64,000 nucleotides of DNA, taken from Triops longicaudatus. Its lineage: Eukaryota; Arthropoda; Branchiopoda; Notostraca; Triopsidae. Below are positions 25,909 to 38,500 of the stretch, piece by piece. Location: NCBI GenBank assembly GCA_022885665.1, contig JAGQDJ010000633.1, forward strand, positions 744,001-808,000. The letters are read 5' to 3'. Each line of letters begins with the position of its first letter. The first letter of the stretch is position 1. The position numbers were made by a program, and so were the translations under genes. The notes beneath the pieces are model-generated. The model searched no databases, had not been told where the DNA came from, and saw only the letters and a list, made by a program, of their open reading frames with translations.

Positions 25909-28900
25909 CCTATTGCGAGATAAACCCTCAATTGCCATGCAGATGATTCTAATTATGAATGAAGCTATGGTGACAAATCAATAGGGAAAAATACAGCCAA
26001 TTTCAGCAAAGTTAATCCATCTTTCATGTGTTCGGGTTGAGCTAGTAACGCTGTTTTTACAGGAGTAAAAAAGTGAAAAGATAAAGAAAGGAAATCAAAG
26101 GTAATAATAGTAAGTAGCACGTAATGAATTAAATGGTGAAAATGTACGGTGATTGGCGGAACTGTAGAAATAAATTAAAATCACTGATTTATTTAAGCAA
26201 ACTATGGTTTGCATTTTTTGTGAAAAAGAAAAAAACTTAACATGTTCTATTTAAGTAGTGAAACCTCGCAAAAATGTACAATCGGCTAGTATGGACAAGA
26301 TTCACAGGCCCTGGAAGAGTGCCTGCATTCAGGCCAGTATTGTGGCGTTCATTGTTACCCAACAGTCAAATTTCGTAGCCGCTCAGCAAAGAATCCTAAG
26401 ATTCATTGTTGGTAAGAATGAAATACCCTGCACCCAGCCTGTAATAGTTGGTTCCTTTCTGACCTTCTTTTGAGCCAGTTCCGTTTCTTCAACGTGAAAT
26501 TTGATTGTTGTAAACGTAAAGTGAGAGTTTAGCACGAGAAGGAGTGTTTTTGTGTGATTTTGTATTGGAGTTCGTTGTGTTGTTGATGTAAATTGGAAGT
26601 TACGAATAAACGGAATTTGAAAAGGGATAGAACGTAACAGTATACATCTCGGCTGTAGGACAAATGAATCTTGGCCGCAATGTTTGTTTCGCTGAGATTT
26701 TACTTCATGTAATCCGAAGACAGCCAAAGACCACAATACATCACAGGTGCGATCGTCTCTTAAAATCAACAAACAAATTTCATGTAATATTTCTCACATC
26801 CTACTCACAATATGACGTTTATTCAGTAACGGTTACAATATGTTCAGATCATCCAGTGAGTGTTTGCGACGTAGGCTAAAATCACCTCAAAGAACGAATT
26901 GTCGAAATTTGCGTGAAATTTAATGGAATGCGATTAAGGGATCCAGTAGCGATTTTTATTCTATTGATACTTTATTCTGTTGATACCTCTGCTCTTTCCA
27001 ATCGTGAAAACGCAAGCGGAATTATGGGCAAATTTGACGGTGCCGAGTACTTTTTACTGATGGAAAAGGAAAAGAAAAACGTGGAAAGCGTGGCAGTTAG
27101 AAAAAATACAAATAAGCAAGAGCGACATGTTCGATATTTCACTGCGCTTCGTATAATGTGGGCGTGTTTGTAAGTGTGTCCACACGAAGAAGACAACTGT
27201 GAAGAATTTTGTTTTACAAATGTGCAATTCTGAAGGTTCTCTACGTTTGGAGGACTCCCTAGCAGGGGGCGGTTCTCTTTTCCGTTAGACAATTTATGGG
27301 TAGAGGTTACGTGAGGCTCCGTAGAAAACATTTATCCGTACCTTGGCCTTGCCTACAGGATGCTCCTTAGAAATTTTCTTGCACTGTCTTAGGCTTAGCT
27401 ACTCCTAAGGAAAATATGTTCCCAACAACCTTAGAAAAGAAATTTGCCTCTGTCATTTACATGATGTCTATAGATGGCCTTGACGGATTCTAAAAATCTC
27501 GGCGGTTAAAACATAAGGCAAACTACGGAAAGTATTACGGATTCCTACAAAGTCGAAACGCTGGAACTTTTTAATGAATCATGACAAGGAATATATAGAT
27601 ATTCGGTAACACATGCGTAATTTTGTTATAATTCGCGACGAGTTGAGTGACATCTCAGTTCAAATGCGCAACTGACAGCTTTTTTCCACAGCAAGTGCCT
27701 AATCGATCAAAAAACGTGGCCAGATTTGTTAGGCAAAGTATTGCAAAGCGAGTCTATTTAAGGTGTGAAGGCTTAAATCTAAAACTGTGCCCTGTTTTTT
27801 TAATTTTTTACTTCGGATTTTCAAGTCCGATTCGCTTCATGACCAACTTTTAAGATACGAAAGCCAGCAACTTTGGTCACGACAAGGATATCGCAGGTTG
27901 ACGCTGCTTGTCTTGATAAGTGTGATAAAGCCTTTCTAAGTTTTTGCCTTTTCTTTCCGTCATACACCTGAAAGTTACAACTTTTTTTCTCCAAGAACAC
28001 TAATTACTGGAAGTGTAGTTGTATCTGCCAGTTCAATCCTTCCAGCTCGTAAAATCTACTTGCGTTGGATCGGTTAATAAATTTACGATTGCTCAAAGTG
28101 TCGACGTCGTTTTGACTAGTCGATAGATAAAAACCTGGGAACAGAAACAGAATTTTAGGGCCAAATGATTGCGTTAGGAAACTTGAGCAAGTTATGTGCA
28201 CAAAACAACCAACACTGGGGGTTAGCGTGCATGTTCTTGAATATATTGAGTCTTCGATGACTGAGCAGGATAGAATTTAACTATTATTACTATTTTTTAA
28301 GTGAATTTACTGTATTTGTCTTTTTACAAATAACCTAGCACGCTTACTTTCTTGTGCAATTTCACTCAGGCCTCACCTGACTAGCCAATTTGTATAGTAA
28401 ACCAATTTTTACACAGGGCAGCTTTGAAGAGATACAGAACAAGGTTTTCACATGTAAGTTCTCAATTTTACATTAGTTATCGTCTACTGCGTTCAATAAA
28501 GCATCTTTCATGTATAAGCTCGTTTTATTAATATGCACTATGATATAGCGACTGTACGGTGTTATCCTCGTGGTGTCAATGTAAGGAGGACTTAAAATAC
28601 TATTCTTTAAATCTTCTTTGTAACTGTTCAATAACTGTCTTATCAACTGAAGTCTAGATACGGTGACCATTTCCGGTCGAAGTTTTCCTTGTTAACTGTT
28701 TCAAATTCTTTACTGCGTTGAAGAGGGTGGCGACGGGAAAGAGGCAGGGTAGTTGCAAACAAAAAAACACGGTCAAGATCCAGAGCGAGCTAAGCTCGTT
28801 CTGCTTAGTCTTCGGATAGTCTTAGGCCAGGGTGTGACGCATGGTTAAAAGCGTAGATAAACTCTTCCGCATGGGTAGCCGCACTCTGTGACGCAAGGGC

Positions 28901-31900
28901 GTCCGTGCACGTTATCGTCACTTCGATACCCACCGTTCTGCAAACAGAGACAGACGATGACCAATTTTACCTTTCTGGCACATAGTTCAGGTTTGACTCC
29001 TTTCTGCTTCGTAATGCTTATTACATAAGGTCAGGTACTGAAAAATATAATTCGGTAACCTTCATCGCAGTGTAGACCCACAGTTTTGCCATGTCTCAAC
29101 GAATGAACCGGTCAATTCGCGGTATCCTGGTACTCCGTAGCCTAATGAGATTTTTTTCTGCACTCAAGTTTTTGCTTTGTTTGCATATTTTTTTTTAAAC
29201 TCACGAATATACGAAATAACCGGTTAGCCCAGTTCGTTCTTGTGAACATACGGACAGAGGTTAAGGAGCTTGTAGAACTTGAAACAATTTTTCCTGGTAG
29301 ACGCCCTTTTTGGTATCAGCTGTATAGCTTCTGCGTTTTTTCTTTTGTAAGGGAATATAGCTTCTTTGCTATTTCCCGTCCATTATATCTAGCAGGTGCG
29401 AGAGTCATCTACAAACTGAACAATATTCCTATCTACTGTCAAATTTCCCAATCGTACGATTAATCCCTTTGGAATTTCCGTGCAGATGTATTGCCAATAG
29501 CTTTCTTTTTACCGACAGGGACACGCCTTTCATTTTCTGTCTTCATTTCCATGTTCAACGCACGACGTTTAAAGAATCGTTGAAAGTTATAATTTAATTT
29601 GTATATTTCTTACTTTTCTTAATGTTTCATTTATTTTGCCATTATAAGTAACATATTAAGCTAATTCAAAGTGATGAAAATAAAACTAAAATAATTGATA
29701 AATGACTAGTTCTAGTAAAACTGTAAGCAAATAGTTCTAAAAAGTTATGGAATTAAATGCAAATAAATAATCTAATAAATATCAAAGTACTTCCCAGTGA
29801 GTTTAAATATAGAAATTTTTAAATTCAACGCGAAGAGTTTGTATTAATTTGTTTATCTTGACAGTTTCCTGAGCCAAATTTTCACACAATTTTAAATTCT
29901 TTGCAAAGTTACATTTCAGTTTACGACACGGAAAGGAAAGATTTTCTGTCATATCCGAGGGACGTTCGGTCTTCTTTCTGTAAAGAGTGGGTCGTGTCCT
30001 GGACTCTTTCACTGTTGTAATGTTGGTTCGTTGATTAAAGTTTCGAAGCTAGAGTGTGAAACGGTACGATTTTCCTGGTAAAGGCCATCCGTTCGGTCCG
30101 AAGGCGAAAAAGGGCGACGGACACGGAACGCGAAGGTAGTTTTACAGCTTTCTAGGTCTCGTTCCTGGTGCGGCGATCTACGGGGGTATCGTCGTGTTGG
30201 ATGCGTCTGGTCAAGGAAAATTTTTCCGGGAGACATAAATTGTACACATCCAACAGTCCCTCGTAGCTGGAAGCCACCAACTCTTTCGGAACATACGCTC
30301 TTACGCAGCTGCTTTTGTCTCTTTTTCCCGCTTTATATGCAATTGTACCACTTTAGTGCACTAATGCTTTACAATAACTAATTGTTTGCTGTCTTAGGCT
30401 ATGACAACATGAAATTTTCCTTCGGTTACTAAGCGCTCGTTCTCTCTTCTCTTGGTATAAATAGGGTCTTTTTGCGAAGCGTTTTCTCTACTAGGAATGA
30501 AAATACAATGTGTCCGTGAAAAACTTTACTACATTTATTATTTATCCTATAATTATAGAATTTTGAATCAGGTAAGTGAAAACCAGTACCAATGAGGTTA
30601 GTGATGGGTTGTTCGTTATCAAGTCTCCTGCAATTCTTCAAAGCAGAGCAGTGAGAAAGTACTTTCATGTTTAGTTCATTAAGAAAAGATTGACGGCAAT
30701 TTCAGAAGCGATTAACCTAATTTTAATAGCTTGATATGTTGAAATGAAGTGATGGTAACATTCATTACATAAATAGCGTGTAATTACCTTGATTTTTTAC
30801 GAATACATTTTCGTAGCCCAAGGAATTGGGATCAAATGCTAGAATAATTAAATTATTAAGCTGCAGTAACATGTACGAGAACGAGACAGTTACGCCAGAG
30901 GCTTAGTAGTAAAACACGAGGGTTTCAAACCCCGAGCGTCCAGAAGCTTTTTTTGCCTTTCTCTAGGTCTACGGGTTTTGACCTTTACCTAACTGCCGAA
31001 GGTTGCGCCTCGGAAAGGAGAAACCTGTAATGAGAGTTATCGGCAGGGGAGGAAAAGGAGTCCCCAGAGATGTGCAACGTGGCCAAAGAAGTACCACTAG
31101 AAGAAGGAAAACAGGACGGGGTGGTAGATAAAAAGCTTCTTGTTGATGATGTGTGTTTGGAAGTTGTGACGGTTTTCCTGGTTCTTGCGTTCCTTTTTGG
31201 TTTCTCACAGGAGTTTGGCGAGTGTAATGGCAGTCTACACCAACATAGCTTGCTTTTCGGTTTATTACCTTGCTAGCTCGCTGTCAGTGCCCTTTCCCCT
31301 TGTCGTCGGTCAAGACCCGTAGGTCGCTTGAAAACGACGTTTTTGGCATGTGTTCTGCCCAAAGGTGCTCCGCTTGTGCGTAATGAAGAGTAGAGGAATC
31401 CGAACCGATCACAGTGAGGGATAAAAGTCTATTTTCGGAAAGTTTTTTCCGAGTCCGGAGTTTTAAGAAATCAAAGAAAGCCAGTTTTTGCTCAACGTTT
31501 TTTCTCCGTGCTGTGGACCGACAACTTCGACGGAAGTCACGTCCGTAGTTTGCGTTGCACTGTGCCGTGGCAAAGTCTTAGAATTTTTTGTTCACCTTTC
31601 TGCGCACTTTTGGTTTGTTTTTTGTTTCGTCATTGTTTCTGGTGGAGAGTTGACTGTTGTGCAGAGTGCGTGTTAGAAGGCTTTTCCACGGATAGCTATA
31701 CTTAGAAACAACCCTCGATCGTAACCAGTTGTACTTGTTTTTAACTCCATTGCGAACCCGTTTTGGTTGGACCGAAATTGTGCGGAGGACACAACTCCCG
31801 TAAATGCTTTTCAATTAATCGTCCCCGACCTACACAATAAACCTGCCCCTACCGCCTAAAGTGTTCTGTTGAACCCTTTTCCGTGAATGCACGTGGACAG

Positions 31901-32547
31901 TTCCAGGATTAGTGGGCTAACAGTGAAACTTGACAGTTGATCAGCCTGTTTGCGCGAGACAACGCTCGCATCATTCAAGTGGGATAAACTTGTTTTCTAA
32001 GTAAACTTACTCCGTAGTAAGAGCCATTCTTACCTACGACTCGGAAATTAAAAATGTGTGATACTTCTGAAATAGTTATACAAGTCAAGTTTGTAAGTAA
32101 GCAACACACTTATTTTGGAAACTTTCGCTCACAAATGAATTAGTTTCGCGCTTACGAAAAGCCGTAACATTTGAACTACATCCGAGTGTCAACCTTCGTA
32201 ACAAGACTGAGACTAAGTTATCTGTCTCGTTAACGTGGCCATAGTCCTCCTTCGTGAAGTGCTCGACACACATTGAAACAAAATAAGAACTGAAAACATC
32301 CGTGTAATGTGTGTAGAGACTTTTTAAGTTACAGAAGTCGCCAACACTTGAGATGACTCGTTTTTTGGGAAGGTAACAACTCTATCGCATTGTTACGAAC
32401 TCTTTTGTTCAGCTACGGATCTGACAGCCTTATTGCAAGAAGTTAGAGAGACTCAGGCAACGAAGATCTGGAATTAAAATTGGTGATTTTTAAAGTATTG
32501 GCATAGACTTGGGAAAAGCGTGAACTGTTTTGATACAGAAGAGTACA
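25909..32547. other. Long non-coding stretch upstream of SAMD11
   Basis: No gene is supported. The open frames, including 26383-26772 on minus (129 codons), have no recognisable domain. An 11-bp quasi-palindrome centred at 28792 (arm CAGAGCGAGCT) is the only notable motif. The 3' half should contain the SAMD11 promoter and non-coding first exon. The sequence TTTTGATACAG just before 32539 looks like a splice acceptor, implying a 5' UTR exon farther upstream. Confidence 0.45.
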
Positions 32548-35500
32548 ATGGTGACCCAGTCTAAAATGGAAGGTAAACCCTGTGTGGGAACTGCAGCAGC
32601 CATGCCCAGTAATAAAGGATCAGCGACCGGTACCAGTCCAATAATGAGTAACGTAGTGAATCTGTTGACCGTACGTGACCCAAGTGATTTTGTGCGTCAA
32701 TTTCTGGCCGACAATCCTCTGTTCTTGTCCAGTGCAGTAGATGATTACATTCGTCCCTTGTACCAGAACGGAGATATTGTCTTGGACGTCGAATGTGGCT
32801 TAAACCAAGGATTATTGTACTTGTCGCGCCTTTGTCAAGGCTCACGCGGACCGTGTATTTTGTACCAGGACTCGTGGCTCACGCCCAACGAATTTCAGTT
32901 AATTAGTGGGCGCGAAACAGCCAAGGATTGGAAGCGATCTATACGTCACTGCGGCAAAAGCATGAAACTCCTCCTTACTAAAGGCATCTTGTCAACCCAT
33001 CCGTTAACCTGTGAATGCGATTCTTGTCGTCTTTCCTCTATGGTAAGTTCACTTAAGATGACGCTTGTAAATGGGACTTACGAAGTATACAAAATCAAAC
33101 ATTTTCCCGCGTAATTATTTTATGATGGTGCTGTTGTCTAAACGCCATCTCTAGGCTTCTTAGCGTAGCGTCAATCGTATGCTGAAGAAGTTTTCATACT
33201 AAACTACTAGATGGCACTACATGTCAGTAAGTCAGAAGCCACCATTTTTCTTGATTTTTCCTCCAATTTCAATTTTACTCTATTCACGCGAGAAAAAGAA
33301 GCCTTTTTTTGTATATTATTCAGGTATAAAGATGATTTTGAAGCAGAATAGGCAAACAAAAGTTGAAAGTACGAAACAATGCGTACAAGGTTGGTTTACA
33401 CTTCATAATACGTATAATCTATAGATCTAACATTAAATCGATACGAGATATCTACTTCATAATGTGCAAGCAACTCCAAGTACTCAAGGGCTATAGGTGG
33501 AGTTAATTTAATTTTCCACAAATTTTAATTGTATAACGATGAACATAAGCGAATAAGAATTTCCCACTAAAATCGCAGGCTTTTAACGCGCGTAGTTTCA
33601 AATGAACTGTAAAAATTAATCAGCGTTACCTCAACATAGAAAGACAATTCATGAATTGCAGGCCTTTTGGTATATAAATATAAATAAAAGAATAAAACAT
33701 TATTGGCATATTATAGAAAACATCATAGAGTACGAGACGAATAAAATAACAGAAGAGATTTTTTTTGCAAGTACATAAAACAACGAAAGAAAATAGAACG
33801 CAATTCAATCAAAGTTGTTGAAAAAATGGGACAGTACAGTCGGCCGGTAAAAATGTGTTTTCAAACCAAGTTCTGTTTCACTTTTGACCATTTCACGTTT
33901 ATTTTAATAAAAAAAAAATCTCACGAAATGTAACTTTGTGAATTTTGTTGTAAAGTGGTGCGACGTTGCGTTACGCTGAAACAGAAATTTTCGTCAGTAT
34001 TTATGTAAAATTTGGATTTTCTCAAACCGTTAGGCTACAGGATTATTAATAAGCCTAATAGTTGGTAAAATCGAAAACAGTACGAATGTTCAGTGCAAAA
34101 AGATTAGAAAGTGCCAACGTGGTAATGCAGTAAAAGAAGAGATATAATTTTGCACTCTTAAATTTTTGGGATACCATTTTGAGATAACTCGTAAACACTC
34201 GTGAACAACGACATAAATGTAAACGAAAATAACGTAAGAACATATTGCTAGAGATTAAAAAAAAAATAACCCCGGCAATTCACCTTATTGCCAATTACAT
34301 TAAACACCGCGGTACAACTTTCCAAAGAGACTATTCACTTTTGACAATGTCAAGATGGCAACGGCCGCCTAGCAATGTAAGCCTACGTAATTGGGGTTGA
34401 CAAAGTCGGATTGCTACTTACGAACAGCGCGATTGCTTGGATTAAGTGTTTCGAGCCACTTTTGTCCATAGTCCTCGTACTCAAAATACGAAAGTTATAT
34501 GAATGAGATTTTTGAATGAGATATACGTAAGATTTGTGGTGTAAGATACATGAATCCATATCTGCAGGTCTCGCAAATAATTGACCTTCCCTCTTAGGAA
34601 TCCTGGTTATCTTGCTATACAACAGCGTAAAACCCTCTATTATACTCGTTTGAGGACTTGTCATGTCAGACTTCTTCCGCAGAGCATAACGAGGTCTAAC
34701 CCTGTTCCCATTTAAAACCCATTTGGCACATCGGCTTTTATTTAAAGGCATAGTCGATTAGGAAACATACGCGTCAGCGAAGGGCAAAAATTTGCGTTAG
34801 TGAGCAAAGAATACTACGAATACTACAAAGAGAACGAAACAAAAGTTTGTGGGAAACAGCATCATGATCGGAAAAATTGCGTTAAAAGTTTCCTAAATTA
34901 AACAAGTCTGTATCTGTAAGTCTTGTACTCTATTTTGAATACCCTTCCCATAAATTAAATTTAAATAATGCGTAATTTTAGTGAGTGGTCAACTGGCTTG
35001 TTTCTATATGGGAAAACAGTTAAAATCGTAAGAGATCCATGTAACATTCCTTTCTAAACCATGTTTTCTAAACAAGGCTTAAAGTTCTTTTCAGTAAAGA
35101 TACGCATTTTCGGAAAGTGAAACCGAAGGCGTATTTCTATGTTTCCTTCTTTACTAGTAAATCTTACAAAATACACCTTTATTCCAATTCCGTTCGGAAC
35201 TATGAACACCAGATGTCTAGCAAAAAATGGTGCTGCAGTTGTCAAACTTTCCTAGTCAGTAAAACAAAAAAATGCTTTTTTAAACTATCGTAGATAATTG
35301 CCATTCGAATATAGGTTTACAGCGTTTAATACTACCTAGAAAAGTAAATTTGGGATATATAATTTTAGAAACGCCAGAGAGAAATTTCACGAAAGTTGAA
35401 GGCCCTGCGGGCAGGCACGGGCCTTCGCGCGTGCTCACGGGTATTAAGATAACTCGCTAGAGGGTGCAATAACCCGAGGGTATGTCCACTCTCCCGAGTT

Positions 35501-38500
35501 GCTTTTTCACCTATGGCGCGGAAAAGGAAGTAAACCAAATAATAAGAGAGAACGGTAAGGGTCACACTTGAGGTTCCCTGTGTGAGCATGTACTTCACAT
35601 ATGATAAGACGGACGAAATGCTTCGTACCTGAATTATAAACGCTGGGCGCGCAACAGCGGTTCCCTTGGTGGGTCTTTCTCCTGGAGGATGTTCCCGCGT
35701 GCGGTTTTTACTTTATGATGAACTTTTAAGGACAGTCCAAGAAAACTTTTAAACGCCGGAAATGTGGCAGAGTCCACTAACAAAGAAAACACAAGTCAAG
35801 ACAGGAAGGAAAACGTCGTTATACCGGTATATCCTGACTCCTTTCTTGAGCCCTTGATTCCAGGTAAGTCTGTAGGAGGCCTTTCTTTTTTCTCAGTCAA
35901 TACGAAAAACTTTACACGCAACGAGATCAATGAATCAACTGTACTCTATTAATTTCTTGAATATTCACATACTATACATAAGCTTGTCCTTTCCGAGCTT
36001 TATTTAATACTGTACGTTCACAATTCCCAACTCCCATAGCTTACGGAAATGACACATATTTAGAAACGGATCATCATAAGACCTAATTTCTGCCAGAAGT
36101 CGACGTACGCAATCTAGGGTGTAGTATAACGTGTAAAGATGTGTGTTAAGAATAGAGATGGATGCGGATAACGTTGAATAAGCGACGCAAAGTATACTCA
36201 CTCTGTCTAAAATAATGCGTGTACATCACAGACCACTTTTTAATAAAGAAATTGCTTTTATATGGGTCAATAGACGTTCTAAAGCTTGAAACTGTGTTAT
36301 AGCTTAAGAAAAATCGCAATATGTATTGAACAGTGGCATATGCTGCTCCTAGTTGGATTTATGTCGTATGGCGGAAATTAGCTCTAATTTGACATTTTAT
36401 GAACCATTCAAGGCTTAGAAGTCTATGGTTGGGGAAAACTGCGTAAAGAAAAGTTGGCGGTGTATGAATGAGGCCTTCGGTGCACGTAATTGCATTGTGG
36501 GAACAAAACAAAGAAGGAAGTCAGGACAGTCTACACTTTTTGTGAATGAACGATTGTTGGGTAGTGAAGTGTGGGAGGAAGAAAACTCCTCATGACGGCG
36601 CTTTCCAAATTCTTTTTTTCTTGTTCACGAGCGTAACCTTTTAGGTAGGTTCAAGTAAGCTAAGCACATCTGCCTTATAAGATTATGTTCACTGCGGCTA
36701 AGCAAAAGACTTTTGTTTCTGGTGGGTGTCATTGGCAGGTTTTCTAATGGATTCGGAACATTCTCATTACCTTGACCCCTTGGACCACGCACTAAGGTAA
36801 AAGCAGGGGAGAAATAGAACCATTTCCAACGCTTGGCTAGCGTGCCATGCCGGATGACCGCACCACGTTCTCCATGGCGAACATCACATTTCTCCCATTC
36901 TTTCGCTTTAGCCTCTTTTTGGCCAAATAGCCGATCATTATTCTTGAAAACTTACGCCTTTTATAACTTTCTGGATTGGTAAACCTATTCGCTTCGAATG
37001 AAAGACAACATTCAAAAATGCTAGAATTCTTCGCTGCGTGTAATGCTAGGCTTAAAATTACATTTACATATTATTCTGATGAAGAGTATCCCTAAAAAGA
37101 GCATCTTGTATTTAAGTACTGGTCGGTTACGGTAAAATGCTATTAAGGGGGTAATTAAAGATATTAGCGTATTGGGGTATTATAGTTAATTAATTAATTA
37201 ATCAGTTCTTTTATGTTTAACTTTAGGTTTATTCGTGTGATTGCGTTCAGTAAGTGACATATAGTACCTATATTTTTACCACATTACTAGTTTGAACAGG
37301 TTTTTACCCAGTAGATATAATTGTTGTCTTGAAGATTGACATTTGGCCATATTTTTCATAGTCCTTCGTTCTTTGAAAATTCTATCTGGGTTCAGGTTTC
37401 CAGGTAAAATGGCCAAGTTGAAACTTGAAATATCATATAATAAGGTGAGCTGTGAAAGGCTGATCGTGATAAAGCATTTTTGGGAAACTTTTTTGTCGTT
37501 TTAAGGTCCCAATCTGGGCCCATACAATGTTGACCTGCATATGTTATTCTATGTTTTTGTCCCTCTTCGTGGGAAAAAAACGAACGGTGGCTATAAGCTT
37601 CACTTTAGCGTTTAAAATGGAGGAAACACTCTTTATCTATATGCTCCATCGCATGAGAGTTGACGTCGGTATCTGCTTTGATGTTAAGCCCCTTTTCTTC
37701 TATCGAGGAGGAATCAGATTTATCAACTTTTAACAACATTTATTAAAAAGCATTTTTTCTCGAAAGTTAAGCTACATCATTTCACAAATTTCTTATGCGT
37801 GTAAAAACTGACAAGAGGGAGTTTGACAGCACAAGGTGCAGACACAACCTGAACACGTTCTTTTCTTGTAAACGAGCCTTAAATCGATAATTACTTATTA
37901 CAATTATTGCAACGTGATAAAATTTAATTAAGAAAGACGTGTCAGTACAGTATTATTTCGTATACCGTATTCGTTGCCTCTTATGTGTTTACATTTCTGT
38001 CTTTCTTATGAAGGATAAACAGAAAAGTGTAATTACTATGTTGTTCTTTCGACGGCTATACGAGTAATTTGAAAATTAGTCAACGTTCAAGTCCTCGGAT
38101 ACCAAGCTTTCGTAGACGCCGTAAAAATGATTAAGTGTAGCCTGTTTTAGTTGGTCAGTTTAACCACAGTGCCACTTGACCTGGAACTCGCAGTTACGCG
38201 TGACACGGTTCACCTTTTAAGGGAAAAAACGACAAGATCCCCCCCAAAAGCAGACACGGTTTACTTAACTTCCACTCAAGGGCGTGAATTGTGAACTTAA
38301 TAGCCGTAGTATAACTTCCCATCTCTCTATCAGTCTTTTGCCTAACGGTCAGTCTTCCTTAGCCAAGTACAAACTAGGTTGTTTCGTTTCGGGGGACTGT
38401 TTTGCTTCCAATTGCAACCACCAAACTTTCCTGCTTTCGACCATTGGCCAGTTTGATGCCAGCGTCGCTTCCGTGCACTTCCGCAGTACGCGCGGAGCAG

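Noticed and set aside
26383..26772. 129-codon minus-strand frame
   Set aside because: No recognisable motif, no neighbouring exons, and biased composition.
30895..30945. GGGTTTCAAACCCC resembling a tRNA B box
   Set aside because: No cloverleaf could be drawn around it.
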